Source: Pleurodeles waltl (lineage: Eukaryota > Chordata > Amphibia > Caudata > Salamandridae). Taken from it: a stretch of 64,000 bases of DNA. The notes below the pieces were generated by a model that was given only the letters and a program-made list of their open reading frames with translations, did no database searches and was not told the origin of the DNA. The stretch lies in assembly GCF_031143425.1 (NCBI RefSeq), contig NC_090440.1, positions 336,787,844 through 336,851,843 of the forward strand. Reading direction: 5' to 3'. This document shows positions 45,815-58,268 of the stretch, piece after piece (the stretch's first letter is position 1; every line of letters begins with the position of its first letter). Position numbers and translations under genes: made by a program.

Positions 45815-46099
45815 CACCCTTAAAGCACAAAACAATCTGGAGTCAGTCTGTGATTTCGGAATACTGTATTAGCAATGACTGTGGCAAAAAGCTCTTTCAT
45901 TTGTAATGTCAATATACCTATGTCACACAGCTCTAGTCCATGAGGAATCAAAGCAGATGTCAGACATGGGGACCCAGATCTGTGAAATCGGAAGGGAAAG
46001 TGACAACTAAGTGACCATACACTGGGTGAAAACGACAGACAGTAGAGGCAGTATTGTTTAAGCACATGTAGTAGGCAGGTCTGTATTCTTGCCTGTGTT

Positions 46100-47256
46100 T
46101 CACTGGAAATATTGCTGGATCACTGAGTCCCTGATGTCCATGTCTTCTTCCTCTGCTTCCTCGTCTTCACTGTCCACAGGCTCCAAAGCTACAACAACAC
46201 CGCCATCTGGACCATCTTCCTGCAGAAAAGGCACCTGTCGTCGCAAAGCCAAGTTGTGAAGCATACAGCAGACCAGGATGATCTGGCACACCTTCTTTGG
46301 TGAGTAGAATAGGGATCCACCTGTCATATGGAGGCACCTGAACCTGGCCTTCAGGAAGCCGAAGGTCCGCTCGATCACCCTCCTAGTTCACCCATGGGCT
46401 TCATTGTAGTGTTCCTCTGCCCTTGTCCTGGGATTCCTCACTGGGGTCAGTAGCCATGACAGGTTGGGGTAACCAGAGTCACATGCAAATGGCGAGGGAC
46501 AACTGTTAGACACACACTAACCTGGAGGGATATCCCCAGACCCAGACAACCATTCCCACTGACTTGCTTCGAGGTGCTTAGCTAATAGCCTGTGGAGTTG
46601 ACCCATCACATAAGGGATGCTGCTTCTCCGCAGGATGTAAGCGTCATGCACTGAGCAAGGGAACATGGCATTCACATGGGAGATGTACTGGTCTGCCAAA
46701 CATACCATCTGTACATTCATGGAATGATATCTCTTCTGGTTTCTGTACACCTGTTCTCTCCTGCGGGGGGTACCAAAGCCACATGTGTCCCATCAATGGC
46801 ACCTATGATTTTGGGGATATGTCCCAGGGCATAGAAATCACTTTTCACTGTAGGCAAATCCTCCACCTGAGGGAAAACGATGTAGCTCCGCATGTGTTTC
46901 AGCAGGGCAGACAACACTCTGGACAACATGTTGGAAAAAATAGGCTGTGACATCGCTGATGCTATGGCCACTGTTGTTTTAAATGACCCACTTGCAAGGA
47001 AATGGAGTACTGACAGCACCTGCACTTGAGGGGGGATTCCTGCGGGATGGCGGATAGCTGACATCAGGTCTGGTTCCAATTGGGTACACAGTTCCTGGAT
47101 TATGGCACGGTCAAGCCTGTATGTGATAATCACATGTCTTTCCTCCATTGTCGACAGGTCCACCAACGGTCGGTACACCGGAGGATGCCGCCATCTCCTC
47201 ACATGTCCCAGCGGACGGTGCCTATGAAGGACAACAGAGAGCACAGAGTCAAACAA
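46100..47256 (-). pseudogene. HARBI1-type DDE transposase, copy 2
   Basis: Minus strand. The N-terminal helix-turn-helix and IGAIDGTHVALVPP are open to 46765-46770, where a run of six G again leaves the downstream part one base out of frame, as in copy 1. SVHDAYILRR carries the second Asp. Unlike copy 1, it keeps about 130 bp (46455-46590) that reads into ASQWEWLSGSGDIPPG and, after what looks like a short degenerate intron, GDSGYPNLSWLLTPVRN, the canonical Harbinger GDSGYP region. A TGA just before RRVIERTFGFLKARF breaks the frame ahead of the third catalytic residue. The acidic tail is present. Confidence 0.87.
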
Positions 47257-47670
47257 CTCAGAGGTACGTAAACACTGCTAACACAGAACACCATTCATAA
47301 CCTAAAAAGGGGCCAGTATGTGTGTTGAGTCTAGGCCTAGGTATGTGTGACGCAGTTGAAAATGAAGCCATGTGGGCCCCTCAAATGGCGGCTGCCTGAC
47401 CTGTAAAGTGGGACAATAGGATGTGAGGTAACTGCGCTGGCGTTGTACACCGTCGCGGTAGGCGGTCGAAGACCGTGGCGCAATGCTGCTTTGGTTAACA
47501 TTGGACACTATGGGTCCCAGGAGCCAATGACGATGTACGCCGGCGGTGACGGTACGCACCGCCACGGACGTGACCGCCATTTTCTATCTGTTCAATCACT
47601 CAATACCTGATCTTCGACAGGAGGGGACCTACACTGCAAGTGCTGCTGTGACCTCGGTCTGGAAGCGATT

Positions 47671-50193
47671 ATGGCTGAGTGTCTGTGGAATGGGCCCCCT
47701 GCCTTCACATCGGAGTAGTTGGAGAAACTCGTGGATGGGGTCCTCCCCCAGTACATGCTACTCTACGATTCTCCAGACAAACAGGTAAGTACACTGTGAG
47801 CATGCTGTATGGGCTATGCCTTTGTGGAGAGGGGTGGATGTAAGAAGGAAGGGGGGAGAGTGCGGCGTGCATGAAACGACGGTTAGTGCATGTGCCAGAT
47901 GGCAAGGGTAGGGATGGGGGCCAATCACTTTGACGATGCAGTTGGTAATAAGTTTCTCTTCCCACTGTCCAAATCATGTAGGTCAGCGCCCACCAGAAAA
48001 AATATATTTGGCGTGCCATTGCCAAGGACGTCCGGACCCTGGGGGTCTACCACAGACGGAGCACCCACTGCCGGAAAAGATGGGAGGACATTCGCCGCTG
48101 GAGCAAGAAGACGGCGGAGGCTCAGCTGGGGATGGCCTCCCAATGTGAGAAGGGTGCCTGTCACACCATGACCCCCCTGATGTTCAGGATCCTTGCGGTG
48201 GCGTACCCGGAGTTGGATTGGCGCTTGAGGGCATCACAGCAGCCACAAGGGGGTGAGTACACTCTCATTCTGCTGATTTTGTGCGCAGTGGAGGTGTCTG
48301 TGTGGGGGAGGTGGGCTGTGGGTTTCCCTAGGCCAGGGCGAGTTCCGTAAGGCAGGCCATGTGGCACCCCACCGCAACTCTGTAGAGTGCCAAGTACACC
48401 TAGTCATGCCCCTGTGTGCAGATGTCGTCTATAGCCTAGTAGGACATTTCCCAGGAATTGAACAGTGGAGCCCAAGAGCGCGGCGTAGTGCAGGGGGCTT
48501 CTGTGTCTGTCGTGTCCACCAACGGTAGTGGTTATGCATGCACTCAACATGTCTTTCTTCTGTCGCCCCCACTTTTGTGGTCTCCCTGTTCTTGTGTGCA
48601 TTAGCATCATCAGGCTGAGGAGCAGTGGCACTGGAGCACGAGGGGGCTGCATCCCACATGGCCATGGAGGGCCACACTACGGAATCGGACTTCACCAGTG
48701 GGACTGGGGGCGAGGGGAGCTCCATGGCGGGGACAGGAGCTGACACCAGTGACACAGACTCGTCCTCTTATGGGAGCTCCCTTGTGGTGGCGGCAACATC
48801 TGTGCCCCCCCATCTACAGGTACAGCTGCCACCCCCCCTTCCATCACCGCCCTCCCAGCAGCCCCTCAGCCTGTTTCCCGTGCCCGCTCACCCGGGAGGG
48901 TGGGCATCACCTTTGCCCCAGGCACCGCAGGCCCTGCCCCAGTCACCCCTGCTGCCCTCAGTGAGGAGGCCATTGACCTCCTCAGGTCCCTCACTGTTGG
49001 GCAGTCTACCATTTTGAATGCCATCCAGGGTGTAGAGAGGCATTTGCAACAAACAAATGCATTCCTGGAGGGCATTCATTCTAGTCAGTCGGCCCTTCAG
49101 CGAGCTTTTCAGACTCTTTCAGCACTGATGGCAGCCATTGTCCCTGTGTCTAGCCTCCCCCCTCCACCTTCCTCCACCCAGACCCAATCCCCTGTACCCC
49201 AGCGTATCCCAAGCACACCTACAGACCAGCATGCACACACATCAACACCCAAGGGTAGCTCAGGCAAACATAAGCACCACACATCCCACAGGCACTCACG
49301 CAAGCATCACACACATGCAGACACACCAACATCCACTGCCTCCACTGTGTCGCCCTCCTCCTCTTCTCCCTCCTCCCTCCCAGTCTCGTCTATACTCACA
49401 CCTGCATGCACTACCTCTACAGCCACTACTACCATCATCAGCACACCCACCACCACACCCGCTCATGTGCAGTCACCACCCCACTACCATTCACACGTCC
49501 CCTGTGTCCTCTCCCAGTGTGTCTGTGACGCCCCCTCCCAAGATACACAAACGCAGGTACACACCCACCCAACAGCCATCCACCTCACGACAGCCTCCAG
49601 CACATTCACCTTCACCTAAATTCAGCAAACGAACACTTCCTACAACCACAACCTCTTCCTCCACACCCAAACCCCCTCCAGCTACCCATCCCAGTGTGTC
49701 CCAAAAACTTTTCCTGTCCAACCTTGACCTCTTTCCCACACCTCCCCCACCCCGTCCATCTCATAGGTACCAAACTAGCAGCTCAGCCACAACATCTCTG
49801 GGACCAGTGGTGCCTGTAGTCACCGGAATCTGGAGTGCACCGGCCACCAGGGCAGCCAGTGTGGCAAGGAGCCACAGCACAGACAGTCCCCCACCTGTGA
49901 AGCATCAGAAGTTGGCCAGTGCCCGGCGGGAGAAAGGGAAGACTCCAGCCACCAAAGCCGCTCCCAGGGGTACAGGTGGGAGTGTGGAGTCAGCTGCAAC
50001 ACCTTCCAAGGTGGGTATGGGGCACAAGAAAGTCATCAATTCTGGGAAGAGCAGCACAGCGGAGAAGACCGCCATCATCCCCACTGCCCAGGAGGCCACC
50101 GCCAGCACCAGCCCAGCTGCCCAGGAGGCCACTGCCAGCACCAGCCAAGCTGCCCAGGAGGCCACCGCCAGCACAAGCCCCGCTGGGCCATGA
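47671..50193 (+). pseudogene. Myb/SANT-like Harbinger accessory protein 2, copy 2
   Basis: Exon 1 is 47671-47784, exon 2 47982-48252, and exon 3 starts at 48614, with the same splice sites and phases as copy 1. Exon 2 is fully open: WRAIAKDVRTLGV, then CRKRWEDIRRWSKKTAEAQL and MFRILAVAYPELDWRLRA. Exon 1 has a TAG at 47716-47718 and exon 3 a TGA at 48616-48618; frameshifts lie near 48820 and 49450. The conserved EEAIDLLRSLTVGQSTILNA block is followed by a His/Ser-rich, then a Thr/Pro-rich region, KLFLSNLDLFPTPPP, and about three 10-residue repeats (AQEATASTSP). The stop is TGA at 50191-50193. Confidence 0.75.
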
Positions 50194-50345
50194 AGGACCG
50201 CCAGCACAAGCCCCGCTGGGACAGAGAGGACTGCCAGCACAATCCCCGCTGGGCCATGAAGGACCGCCAGCAGCTGAGTCACTGCAAAGGAGACCGCCGC
50301 ATCCAGCACCACTGAACAGGGCACTGCCGTCTCAAGCACCGCTGG
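50085..50345 (+). repeat. Short tandem repeats at the end of Myb/SANT-like gene 2, copy 2
   Basis: About 30-bp coding units (CCCAGGAGGCCACCGCCAGC) pass into non-coding units with GACCGCCAGCACAAGCCCCG. This replaces the 54-bp coding repeat and block A of copy 1. Confidence 0.75.
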
Positions 50346-50384
50346 CCAATGAGCGCTAAGGGCATTGACGCTACTAAGTCTGTC

Positions 50385-50885
50385 ACGGGCAGAATGAAGC
50401 GCTCCGGGCACCATGCCCCCTCCAGAACCAGTGGAGAGATCCATCCACTACCTCTGTCCTTAGCAGGATGAAGCACTCTGGGCACCATGCCCCCTCCAGA
50501 ACCAGTGGAGACTCTCATCCACTACCTCTGTCCTTAGCAAGATGAAGCACTCTGGGCACCATGCCCCCTCCAGAACCAGTGGAGAGATTCATCCACTACC
50601 TCTGTCCTTAGCAGGACGAAGCACTCTGGGCACCATGCCCCCTCCAGAACCAGTGGAGAGATAGATCCACTACCTCTGTCCTTAGCAAGATGAAGCACTC
50701 TGGGCACCATGCCCCCTCCAGAACCAGTGGAGAGATAGATCCACTACCTCTGTCCTTAGCAGGACGAAGCACTCTGGGCACCATGCCCCCTCCAGAACCA
50801 GTGGAGAGATTCATCCACTACCTCTGTCCTTAGCAGGATGAAGCACTCTGGGCACCATGTCCCCTCCAGAACCAGTGGAGACTGT
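50385..50885 (+). repeat. Tandem repeat block B, ~74-bp unit, seven copies
   Basis: Same unit as 8281-8555 (GATGAAGCACTCTGGGCACC), seven copies here against four in copy 1. Confidence 0.9.
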
Positions 50886-50889
50886 TATC

Positions 50890-51128
50890 CACTTGAGAGA
50901 CTGTGGCTTTGCACTCGCCAGGATTGCACAGTGGGCAACCCACCCACTGTAGAGACTTGAAAGACTGTGACTTTGCACTCCCCAGGATGGAACAGTGGGC
51001 AACCCGCCCACTGTAGAGACTTGAGAGACTGTGGCTTTGCACTGCCCAGGATGGAACAGTGGGCAACCCACCCACTGTAGAGACTTGAAAGACTGTGGCT
51101 TTGCAGTCCCCAGGATGGAACAGTGGGC
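50890..51128 (+). repeat. Tandem repeat block C, ~64-bp unit, four copies
   Basis: Same unit as 8560-8795. Confidence 0.88.
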
Positions 51129-51984
51129 CCTCTCGTGGATTTGGCGTCGTGCACTCAACCGGCTGAGGTGCCCCCCCTTTCCCTCCCCCTGTGGTGCCTG
51201 TTTTATTGGTATCTGATGCCCCTGCAGTGTTCTCTCCATCATGGTTGGGGATCTTGTGTGGGCCTCGCCCATACTGTGTGGACCCAGTGTTCCACAGACT
51301 TAATTGGAGCACTACCTGGACTACTATGCTTGGTATATATTTTGTACATGGTGTATATATATATTTTTGCCTACTTGCTTTTAATATATTACAATGGTTA
51401 CACTCATTTTCGTTTGTCTTTGCATTCTTCCGGGGGGGTTGTGGGGTGTAACTATAATGTATCATGATGTATTATTAGTGTGTGTGTTGTAGTGGGTGAG
51501 GGTGGGGGTGTTGCGTGTGTGTGTCCCTGTTTTTTCCCTCCCCCCGCCACTGTGTTGTAGGTGCAGTACTCAATGTGGTCTTCGCCGCCAGCGTTTGTGC
51601 TCCTGGTAGAGGAGCAGGAAGACAATCGCAGGGAGAATTTGGAGATCCGGGTCCATAGTGTCCTCGTTCCTTGTGGGGTGTGTAGAGGTGAGCGTTTTCC
51701 CTTCAAAATCCTGTTCCCGCCGTGTTTTTGTTCGCTCTGAATCCGCCCCGGAAAAGGTGGCGGATTGGCCTGTTGTGATACTGTGGGCAGTACTTTGTCC
51801 TCCGCCTGTCTGTTGGCGGTGACCGCCGCACTGCTTGTTTGTACCGCCTTGGCGGTCGGAGTGTTAAAATGGCTGTCTTTGTTGGCGGTTTCCGCCACGG
51901 TCGTAATTGCAAACTTTTTACCGCCGACCTGTTGGCGGTCTTACAGCCGATTTAACACCGACTGCCAGGGTTGTAATGACCACC
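51129..51984 (+). repeat. Right subterminal region of Harbinger copy 2
   Basis: Matches 8796-9673: a GT-rich stretch followed by a GGCGGT/ACCGCC-rich end (about 51715-51950) and the right TIR. Confidence 0.65.
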
Positions 51985-53460
51985 TACATTTTCACTGTTG
52001 CAAGGCCTATCTCTCTCATAGGTTAACATGGGGGCTACCTTTAAAAATTATTAAAGCGTAGAGTCCCTTTTGGAGCAGATAGACATGCAGAGTTTGGGGT
52101 CTCGGAGCTCACAATTTAAAAATACATCTTTTAGTAAAGTTGGTTTTAAGATTGTGTGTTTGAAAATGCCACTTTTAGAAAGTAGGCATTTTCTTGTTTA
52201 AACCATTCTGTGACTCTGCTTGTTTGTGGATTCCCTGCCTCGGCCAGTTTGACAGCTGGGCTGTTTGCACCTCTCTCTTGACAGTGACACAAAGGGAGCT
52301 GGGGTGTAGTCTGCATATCTTGATGAGCCCTCTGTGCTAGGAGGGTGGGGAGGAGTGGTCATTTACACCTGAAAGGGCTGTGCCTGCTCTCACACAATGC
52401 AGTCTCCAACCCCCTGGTGTGTGTCTGGGGCCTGGCCTGGGCAAGGTAGGATTTCACAAACAAGAGAGACTTTCCTTTAAAGCAAGCCTACTTCAAAGGC
52501 CAAAATGGGTATAAGAAGGGCCCCCAAAACCACAGACTTTAGATCACTTCTGGACATCAAGAGGAACCTCTGCCTGGAGAAGAGCTGAAGAGCTAAGGAG
52601 AAGTGCTGCCCTGCCTGTGACTGTGCTTTGTGGAGCTATCCTGCAGAAATCGACACTCCACCGGCATTGGGGCTGGAAAATCAACGCACATAGCAGGAAG
52701 AACAACGAGCAACACCCGCTGACTGAGGCTGATAAAGTCGCAACCCACATTGCGTAACTTTGCTAATACCGTGCAGTAGGATTTTGTACGCAAACCTTGC
52801 TGGCCGCAGAAAAACAATGCAATGCCTTCCCGGACCGAGTCCTGCCTGGATCGACGCATCGCTCCCCTGTGGGGAGGAAAAACGATGCACGCTGACCCCA
52901 CCGGAGAAGGAGAAACAACGCACGATCTCGCTTGCGGGTGAGAAATCAACGCACTGCCTACCTTTTTCGACACATACTCGCCCATGCGTGTTATTTTGAC
53001 ACTACCCAGGTACTTTTCAATGTTAACAGTGTTTTTACTATCTTCTCAATGATTTAAGACTCTTTTTGCTTTTTAATTAATAACTTCACTTGTGAATGTT
53101 GGAGATTTTTTTTTGTTTTGGTCTTGTTTTGTTTAGATACATATTTTCTATTTTTCTAAACCTGTGTTGTGTTATTTTGTATTGTTTTCATTAAGTTACT
53201 GTCTGTGTTGGTACAAATACTTTACACCTATCACTCTGAAGTTAAGCCTGCCTGCTTGTGCCAAGCTACCAAGGGGGTGAGCGGGAGTTAGCTGAGGGTG
53301 ATTCTCCCTTACCCTGACTAGAGTGAGGGTCCTTGCTTGGACAGGGGGTAACCTGACTGCCAACCAAAGACTCAATTTCTAAGGACATGCATATATAATT
53401 CGAAAGTGTCAAACTACCTATTAACCATTAATAATTAAACATAAATGTATGTTTACCACA

Positions 53461-53463
<3 letters not shown>

Positions 53464-53518
<55 letters not shown>

Positions 53519-53527
53519 ATTTATTTA
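53464..53527. repeat. TA dinucleotide microsatellite
   Basis: A nearly pure TA run of about 60 bp, directly after the LTR end. Confidence 0.95.
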
Positions 53528-53575
53528 TTCTATTACACTGTTTTCAGATACAATTACAGAGGCTGCCAAAAGTGT

Positions 53576-54081
53576 GGCCCTCATTATGAGTTTGGCAGAC
53601 AAGAAGATCCGTTTGCCGAACTTCTGACAGGGAGGTTACTCCCATGCTGGCTACCTCCCCGCCAGGCCCATTACACCTTTCCACCTGAGCTGACGGTGGT
53701 AATCAAGGATTCAGCCAGTCAGCCCAGCAGCAAAGTGGTGGCAGCATGTTGCCAGCTAGTAATCAAGCCAGCAGCAATGCTGCTACAGCAGGGTGCACCA
53801 GCACCCTCGCAACGCTTAATGTCTGTACAGCAGGGAGACCTCTGCACTGCCCATACCAAGTGTATGGGCAGTGCAGGGGCCCCCCTGTTGCCCCCTGCAC
53901 TTGTTCTCCACCAGCCTTTTCATGGCGGTGATAAGGATCACTGATCCTGGCAGAGATGGAGGTACCGTGGCAGTCTGAACATTAGGGTTGTAATGTGGCA
54001 GCTGGACCGCCACAGCAGCAGTAGTCCTGGCCACCATTGTGCGGCTGATGGTCTCAAGACTGCCATCCTCATAATCAGGCC
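53576..54081. mobile_element. 506-bp MITE related to the hairpin-type Harbinger MITEs
   Basis: The ends GGCCCTCATTATGAG and CTCATAATCAGGCC are inverted repeats that extend into GGCAG/CTGCC. It contains CTGCACTGCCCATACC paired with its reverse, the same 19-bp-arm hairpin position as in 12790-13406. The flanks TGT/TTT differ by one base. The termini resemble those of the family-B Harbinger elements (25146, 58417). Confidence 0.72.
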
Positions 54082-54084
54082 TTT

Positions 54085-55905
54085 ACTACCTTATTGGGCT
54101 ATTGTCAACACAAATCGTTTCCGACACAGATGCCAACCCAAATTCTAAATACCATGGAGGAATGTCTATCACAGCACCTTGGCACAGGAAGACAGATCAA
54201 ACAACGCAGTGGAAGGATGGCACAACACCTTACAACCAACAATAGGCAGAACTCAACCTTCACTATACAAATTCATAGAAGCATTACAAAAAGAGAAGAG
54301 CTATCAATAACTATAAATGAAGCAATCTGTTACCAAATTGGCCCTAATCTTTGCAAACAAACCAAAGAATGTACAACATGCTACAATTTAAAGTCAAACT
54401 CTTCATAATTAACAAAGGAGCAGATTACTTAGAAATTGTAGCCAGAAGCACATGATCAAATAAATGTTAACCTTCCAAAAACCTCCAAAGCTATGACAGA
54501 CTCTTCACCAACATACCAATTTTTTTTAATAAATACACATAACATTTTATTAGAACAGTCAAACAATTATTTAAAATTGCAATGTTTATAAGACTGACAT
54601 TAAATATATATATATATGTATATATAAAAAGTATTTTTTTAAATTCAGCTATCAACCAAAATAATATAATCAGACTCAAATCATCACATAGAATAATTAC
54701 AACACATGATTCAAACAATTTCACATAACAATCACATAATTCAACATGAACACATAATAACATTTTTTCTACCCAAAATAAATCAAATAAATGAAAGTCA
54801 CTGTTCTGTAGCTGCAGATCTTTCTCTGTTTATATGTAATAAAAAATAGTAATCCAACAGAAATAAGGGAAATTAATCCAAAAATTCCCCTCATAAACTC
54901 TAAAAATGCAATGTATCCAATCAAATCCCTCGATGCAATCCAAAGTATGTCGGTTCCATTATTATTATTTTTTTAAGTGTTTAAATAAAAAATAACATTC
55001 TCGGAGAGCTGAAAAAATGAAATCAAAGTAAAAACCATTGGTTACCATAAACCAAAACTGATTTCTGTATTAAAAAAAGTGAACTACAAATGCCCATAGA
55101 ACACACTACATTCCCAAAAATACATATACATAATAATCAAACATCAAAATATAATTAACACCACACAATGTAACTTAGCATAGTGATACATAACTAAAAC
55201 ACTTAAAATGCAAAACTGCAAACTAATGAAAAACACTAGCCGCAATGTATCTAAGTATACAAATATCCTACAAAGCAACATTATCTCTAACTTTTAAATC
55301 ACCTGCCTTAATCCCCTCTATTCTCAAAACCTTTAAACATTCTTTAAAAATGAATTATCTTTTCTGACAAGCAGCACCACCTCACTGTGACCTAGTTGAA
55401 ATAAATAGACTAAAAACAACACAAATACATTACAACGAATGTAGAAAAATGGCTTCTAAAAGAACCAAAAAATACTAATTCCACATGAAAATTAATAGGA
55501 AATATTGTAAAAATGTTGAAAAAATGTTTACAAAATATGCAAAAATAATTAAACATGCAGAATACACCACACAATGTTTAAAGAAATTAAGAAAAAATAT
55601 AAAGTATAAATACAAAAATAGTATTAAATATATACAACTATTTATTATATATTACTAAAATATATGTTAAAATAGTGTTGAAAATATGTATTTTAAAAAG
55701 GTGAGTAAATGTTAATTTTGTGTTACTATACACTAAAAAAGTACAACATCTAAAATGTATCTAAATATGATTTGCTCTTTTTATTATTAGAAATAATTAA
55801 CAATGTTTTATTTACTCAAGTTTATATATTTTATTATTTTGACCTGAAGCATAAATAATGCAAAATATACAACTATAGAACAAATAAAAATAGAAAAAAA
55901 GTGTA
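54085..55905. other. AT-rich DNA without recognisable feature
   Basis: Very AT-rich, with short TA runs (about 54605) and many A-rich tracts. No gene or clear repeat boundary. Confidence 0.6.
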
Positions 55906-56531
55906 ACATGCCTTATTGCACAAAATTTGTAGACATTTACTAGTCACACTCTAACCTAAACCAATTTGTGGAAAGCAGTGGTCATTTAAGGGTTATCCGT
56001 TTCTAATCCCAATCTCATCTAAACCAATTAGGAGAAGGTACTAAACAATAAAAGGGTTGCATTTACAATTCAATTTTCACTCCAATCTAAACCTGTATGG
56101 GGAAGGTGGACTATTCTCACTACAATCTAAACCGATTTGAAGAAGGTGTTGGACACTAAAGGGATGACCTTTACTAATCCCACTCCAATCTAATCCAATT
56201 TGGGTAAGGAGTTGAACAGTAAAAGGGTGACATTTACTATTCCCATTCCAACCTAAACCAATTTGGGGAAAGGGAGGGACATTTAAGGGTTATATACACT
56301 ATTCCCACGCCAACCCTAACTAATTTGTGGAAAGCGTTGGACACTAAAGAGGTAACAGTTTCTATTCCCAATCTCATCTAAACTAACTAGGGGAAAGTAT
56401 TGAACAATAAAGGGGTTACATTTACTAATTCTACTACAATCTAATCCAATTTGTGTAAGGAGTTGGACACTAAAGGGGTGACATTTACTACTCCCATTCA
56501 AATCAATTTGGGGAAGGGGAGGGGACACTAA

Positions 56532-57134
56532 GGGGGTCATTCTGACCCTGGCGGTAATTACCGCCATGGCGGAGGTCGGCGGTAGCACTGCCAACAGGCT
56601 GGCGGTGCACCGCTGGGCATTCTGACAGCGGCGGTTCAGCCGCGGCCAGAAACGGAAAGTCGGCGGTGTTCCGCCGACTTCCCGCTGCCCTTGAGAATCC
56701 TCCATGGCGGCGGAGCGCGCTCCGCCGCCATGGGGATTCTGACACCCCCTACTGCCATCCTGTTCCTGGCGGGTCTCCCGCCAGGAACAGGATGGCGGTA
56801 GGGGGTGCCGCGGGGCCCCTGGGGACCCCTGCAGTGCCCATGCCAATGGCATGGGCACTGCAGGGGCCCCCGTAAGAGGGCCCCACAAAGAATTTCAGTG
56901 TCTGCTTTGCAGACACTGAAATTCGCGACGGGTGCAACTGCACCCGTCGCACCTTCCCACTCCACCGGCTCCATTCTGAGCCGGCGTCCTCGCGGGAAGG
57001 GTGTTTCCCGCTGGGCTGGCGGGCGGACTTTCGGCGGTCGCCCGCCAGCCCAGTGGGAAACCCAGAATGACCGCCGCGGTCTTTTGACCGCGGTACGGTC
57101 TTCTGGCGGTTCCCGCAAGCTTAGAATCACCCCC
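56532..57134. mobile_element. 603-bp Harbinger-type MITE built from consecutive hairpins
   Basis: It begins GGGGGTCATTCTGACC and ends TTAGAATCACCCCC. TSD TAA is perfect (56529-56531, 57135-57137). Hairpins include 56702-56733 (perfect palindrome), 56743-56807 (31-bp arms, one mismatch, 3-nt loop) and CCCCTGCAGTGCCCATGCC with its reverse (about 56826-56866). About 56891-56925 has 16-bp arms and about 56925-56950 has 12-bp arms. The order is reversed relative to 12790-13406, so this is the same family inverted. Confidence 0.93.
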
Positions 57135-57343
57135 TAAATGGTTTATAGGTACTATTCCCACTCCAGCCCAAAACAATTTGGGGAAAGGTGTTGGACACTA
57201 AAGGGGTAATAATAAACGATGGAAAACATATTAAACAATGTTTTGAAAGATTATGAAAAAATGCAAAGTATAAGTCAAATACTAATATAAAATATGTATA
57301 TATTTTAAAATGTATACTAATAAAACATGTGAAAATAATGTGG

Positions 57344-57402
57344 AATATATATATATATCTATATGTATATATATTTATATATATATATATATATACACAC
57401 AT
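57344..57402. repeat. TA-rich microsatellite
   Basis: TA runs ending in a short CACACA tract. Confidence 0.9.
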
Positions 57403-57828
57403 AAAATCAAAATTTAACACGTATAAATGTATTGAATTATGAGGTACCTGTTTTTTATTATAAAAAGTTCATTAAGTTTTAATTACTTACTTTATAAGTT
57501 TTATTATTTTTACTTGAAGAATATATAATACAAAATATAAAACTATATAATAAATAAAAATTGAAATAAAAAAATAGAAAAATGTTTGACATATCTTTAT
57601 TGTATGAAAAGTATTGAACACTAAAGGGGTGACATTTACTATTCCTACTCAAACATAATCCAATTTGGAGGAAGTTGTTAGACACTAAAGGGGTGACACT
57701 GACTACTCCCCTTCCAATCCGAACCAATATGGGGATGGTGTTCGACACTAGAGGGATGTCATTTACTATTCCCAATCAAACCTACACCAATTTGGGGAAG
57801 GCGTTGGACACTGAAAGGGTGATATTTA

Positions 57829-58268
57829 GGGGATGATTTCAGAGCCCCTAGTGCATCTTTGCGCCACATTAGCAGCATTTTTTTTTACTCTAATGTGGCC
57901 TCACAAGCCCAAAATCGCTGCACCAAATTTACAAAGTGGTGCAATGCATGCTGCGCCAAGCATGATGGATGCAAAGGGGGCATTGCCCCGTTATGGGGGG
58001 CCTAAAAAATGGAGAGAAGAAATCTAAAATACTTTTTTGCGTAATTTATTTCATTACTCCTGCTCAGAGCAGGCGTTAAAAGGAGGCATGCCATTGTTTG
58101 GGCCTCAATGGGCTTTGCAGTATTAGAACATTTCACGCTAATCCTGCAACGCTCCGAACTAACGTCAAAAATGTTGACTCTAGTTCCCCACATGGTGCTG
58201 TTAGGGAGGCGCTAAGGGGCACAAGGAAAGGAAACTGGGTGCAGCACCACTTTTCTTCAATCAGAGCC
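57829..58268. mobile_element. 440-bp MITE, TSD TTA
   Basis: It interrupts a minisatellite unit with TTA on both sides (57826-57828, 58269-58271). Its ends, GGGGATGATTTCAGAGCC and AATCAGAGCC, are only weakly inverted. A hairpin with arms GCCACATTAG/CTAATGTGGC lies near 57860-57900. It is non-coding. The host repeat reads through once it is removed, which supports the boundaries. Confidence 0.75.

Larger units (their letters stand above)
43504..51984 (+). mobile_element. PIF/Harbinger DNA transposon, three-gene form, copy 2
   Basis: 8481 bp, collinear with 1017-9673. TIRs are slightly mutated (GGCGGTCATTACAAC and GTTGTAATGACCACC) and the flanks TAA/TAC differ by one base. The same three genes and repeat blocks are present, with different lesions and repeat numbers. 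It lies inside an LTR and interrupts it. It keeps parts lost in copy 1, such as the transposase GDSGYP region. Confidence 0.93.
43021..53385 (+). repeat. LTR of the TGTTAGA...TCTAACA family, split by Harbinger copy 2
   Basis: The left part (43021-43503) starts TGTTAGACTTTTCATCC and the right part (51985-53385) ends near ACTCAATTTCTAAGGACA. Together they match the solo LTR at 26164-27580: for example TGCCAATTCGACTTGGCA at about 43325 and 26495, and the GGTAACCTGACTGCCA end. The right end is damaged and I cannot give a clean TSD. It is non-coding. Confidence 0.75.
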
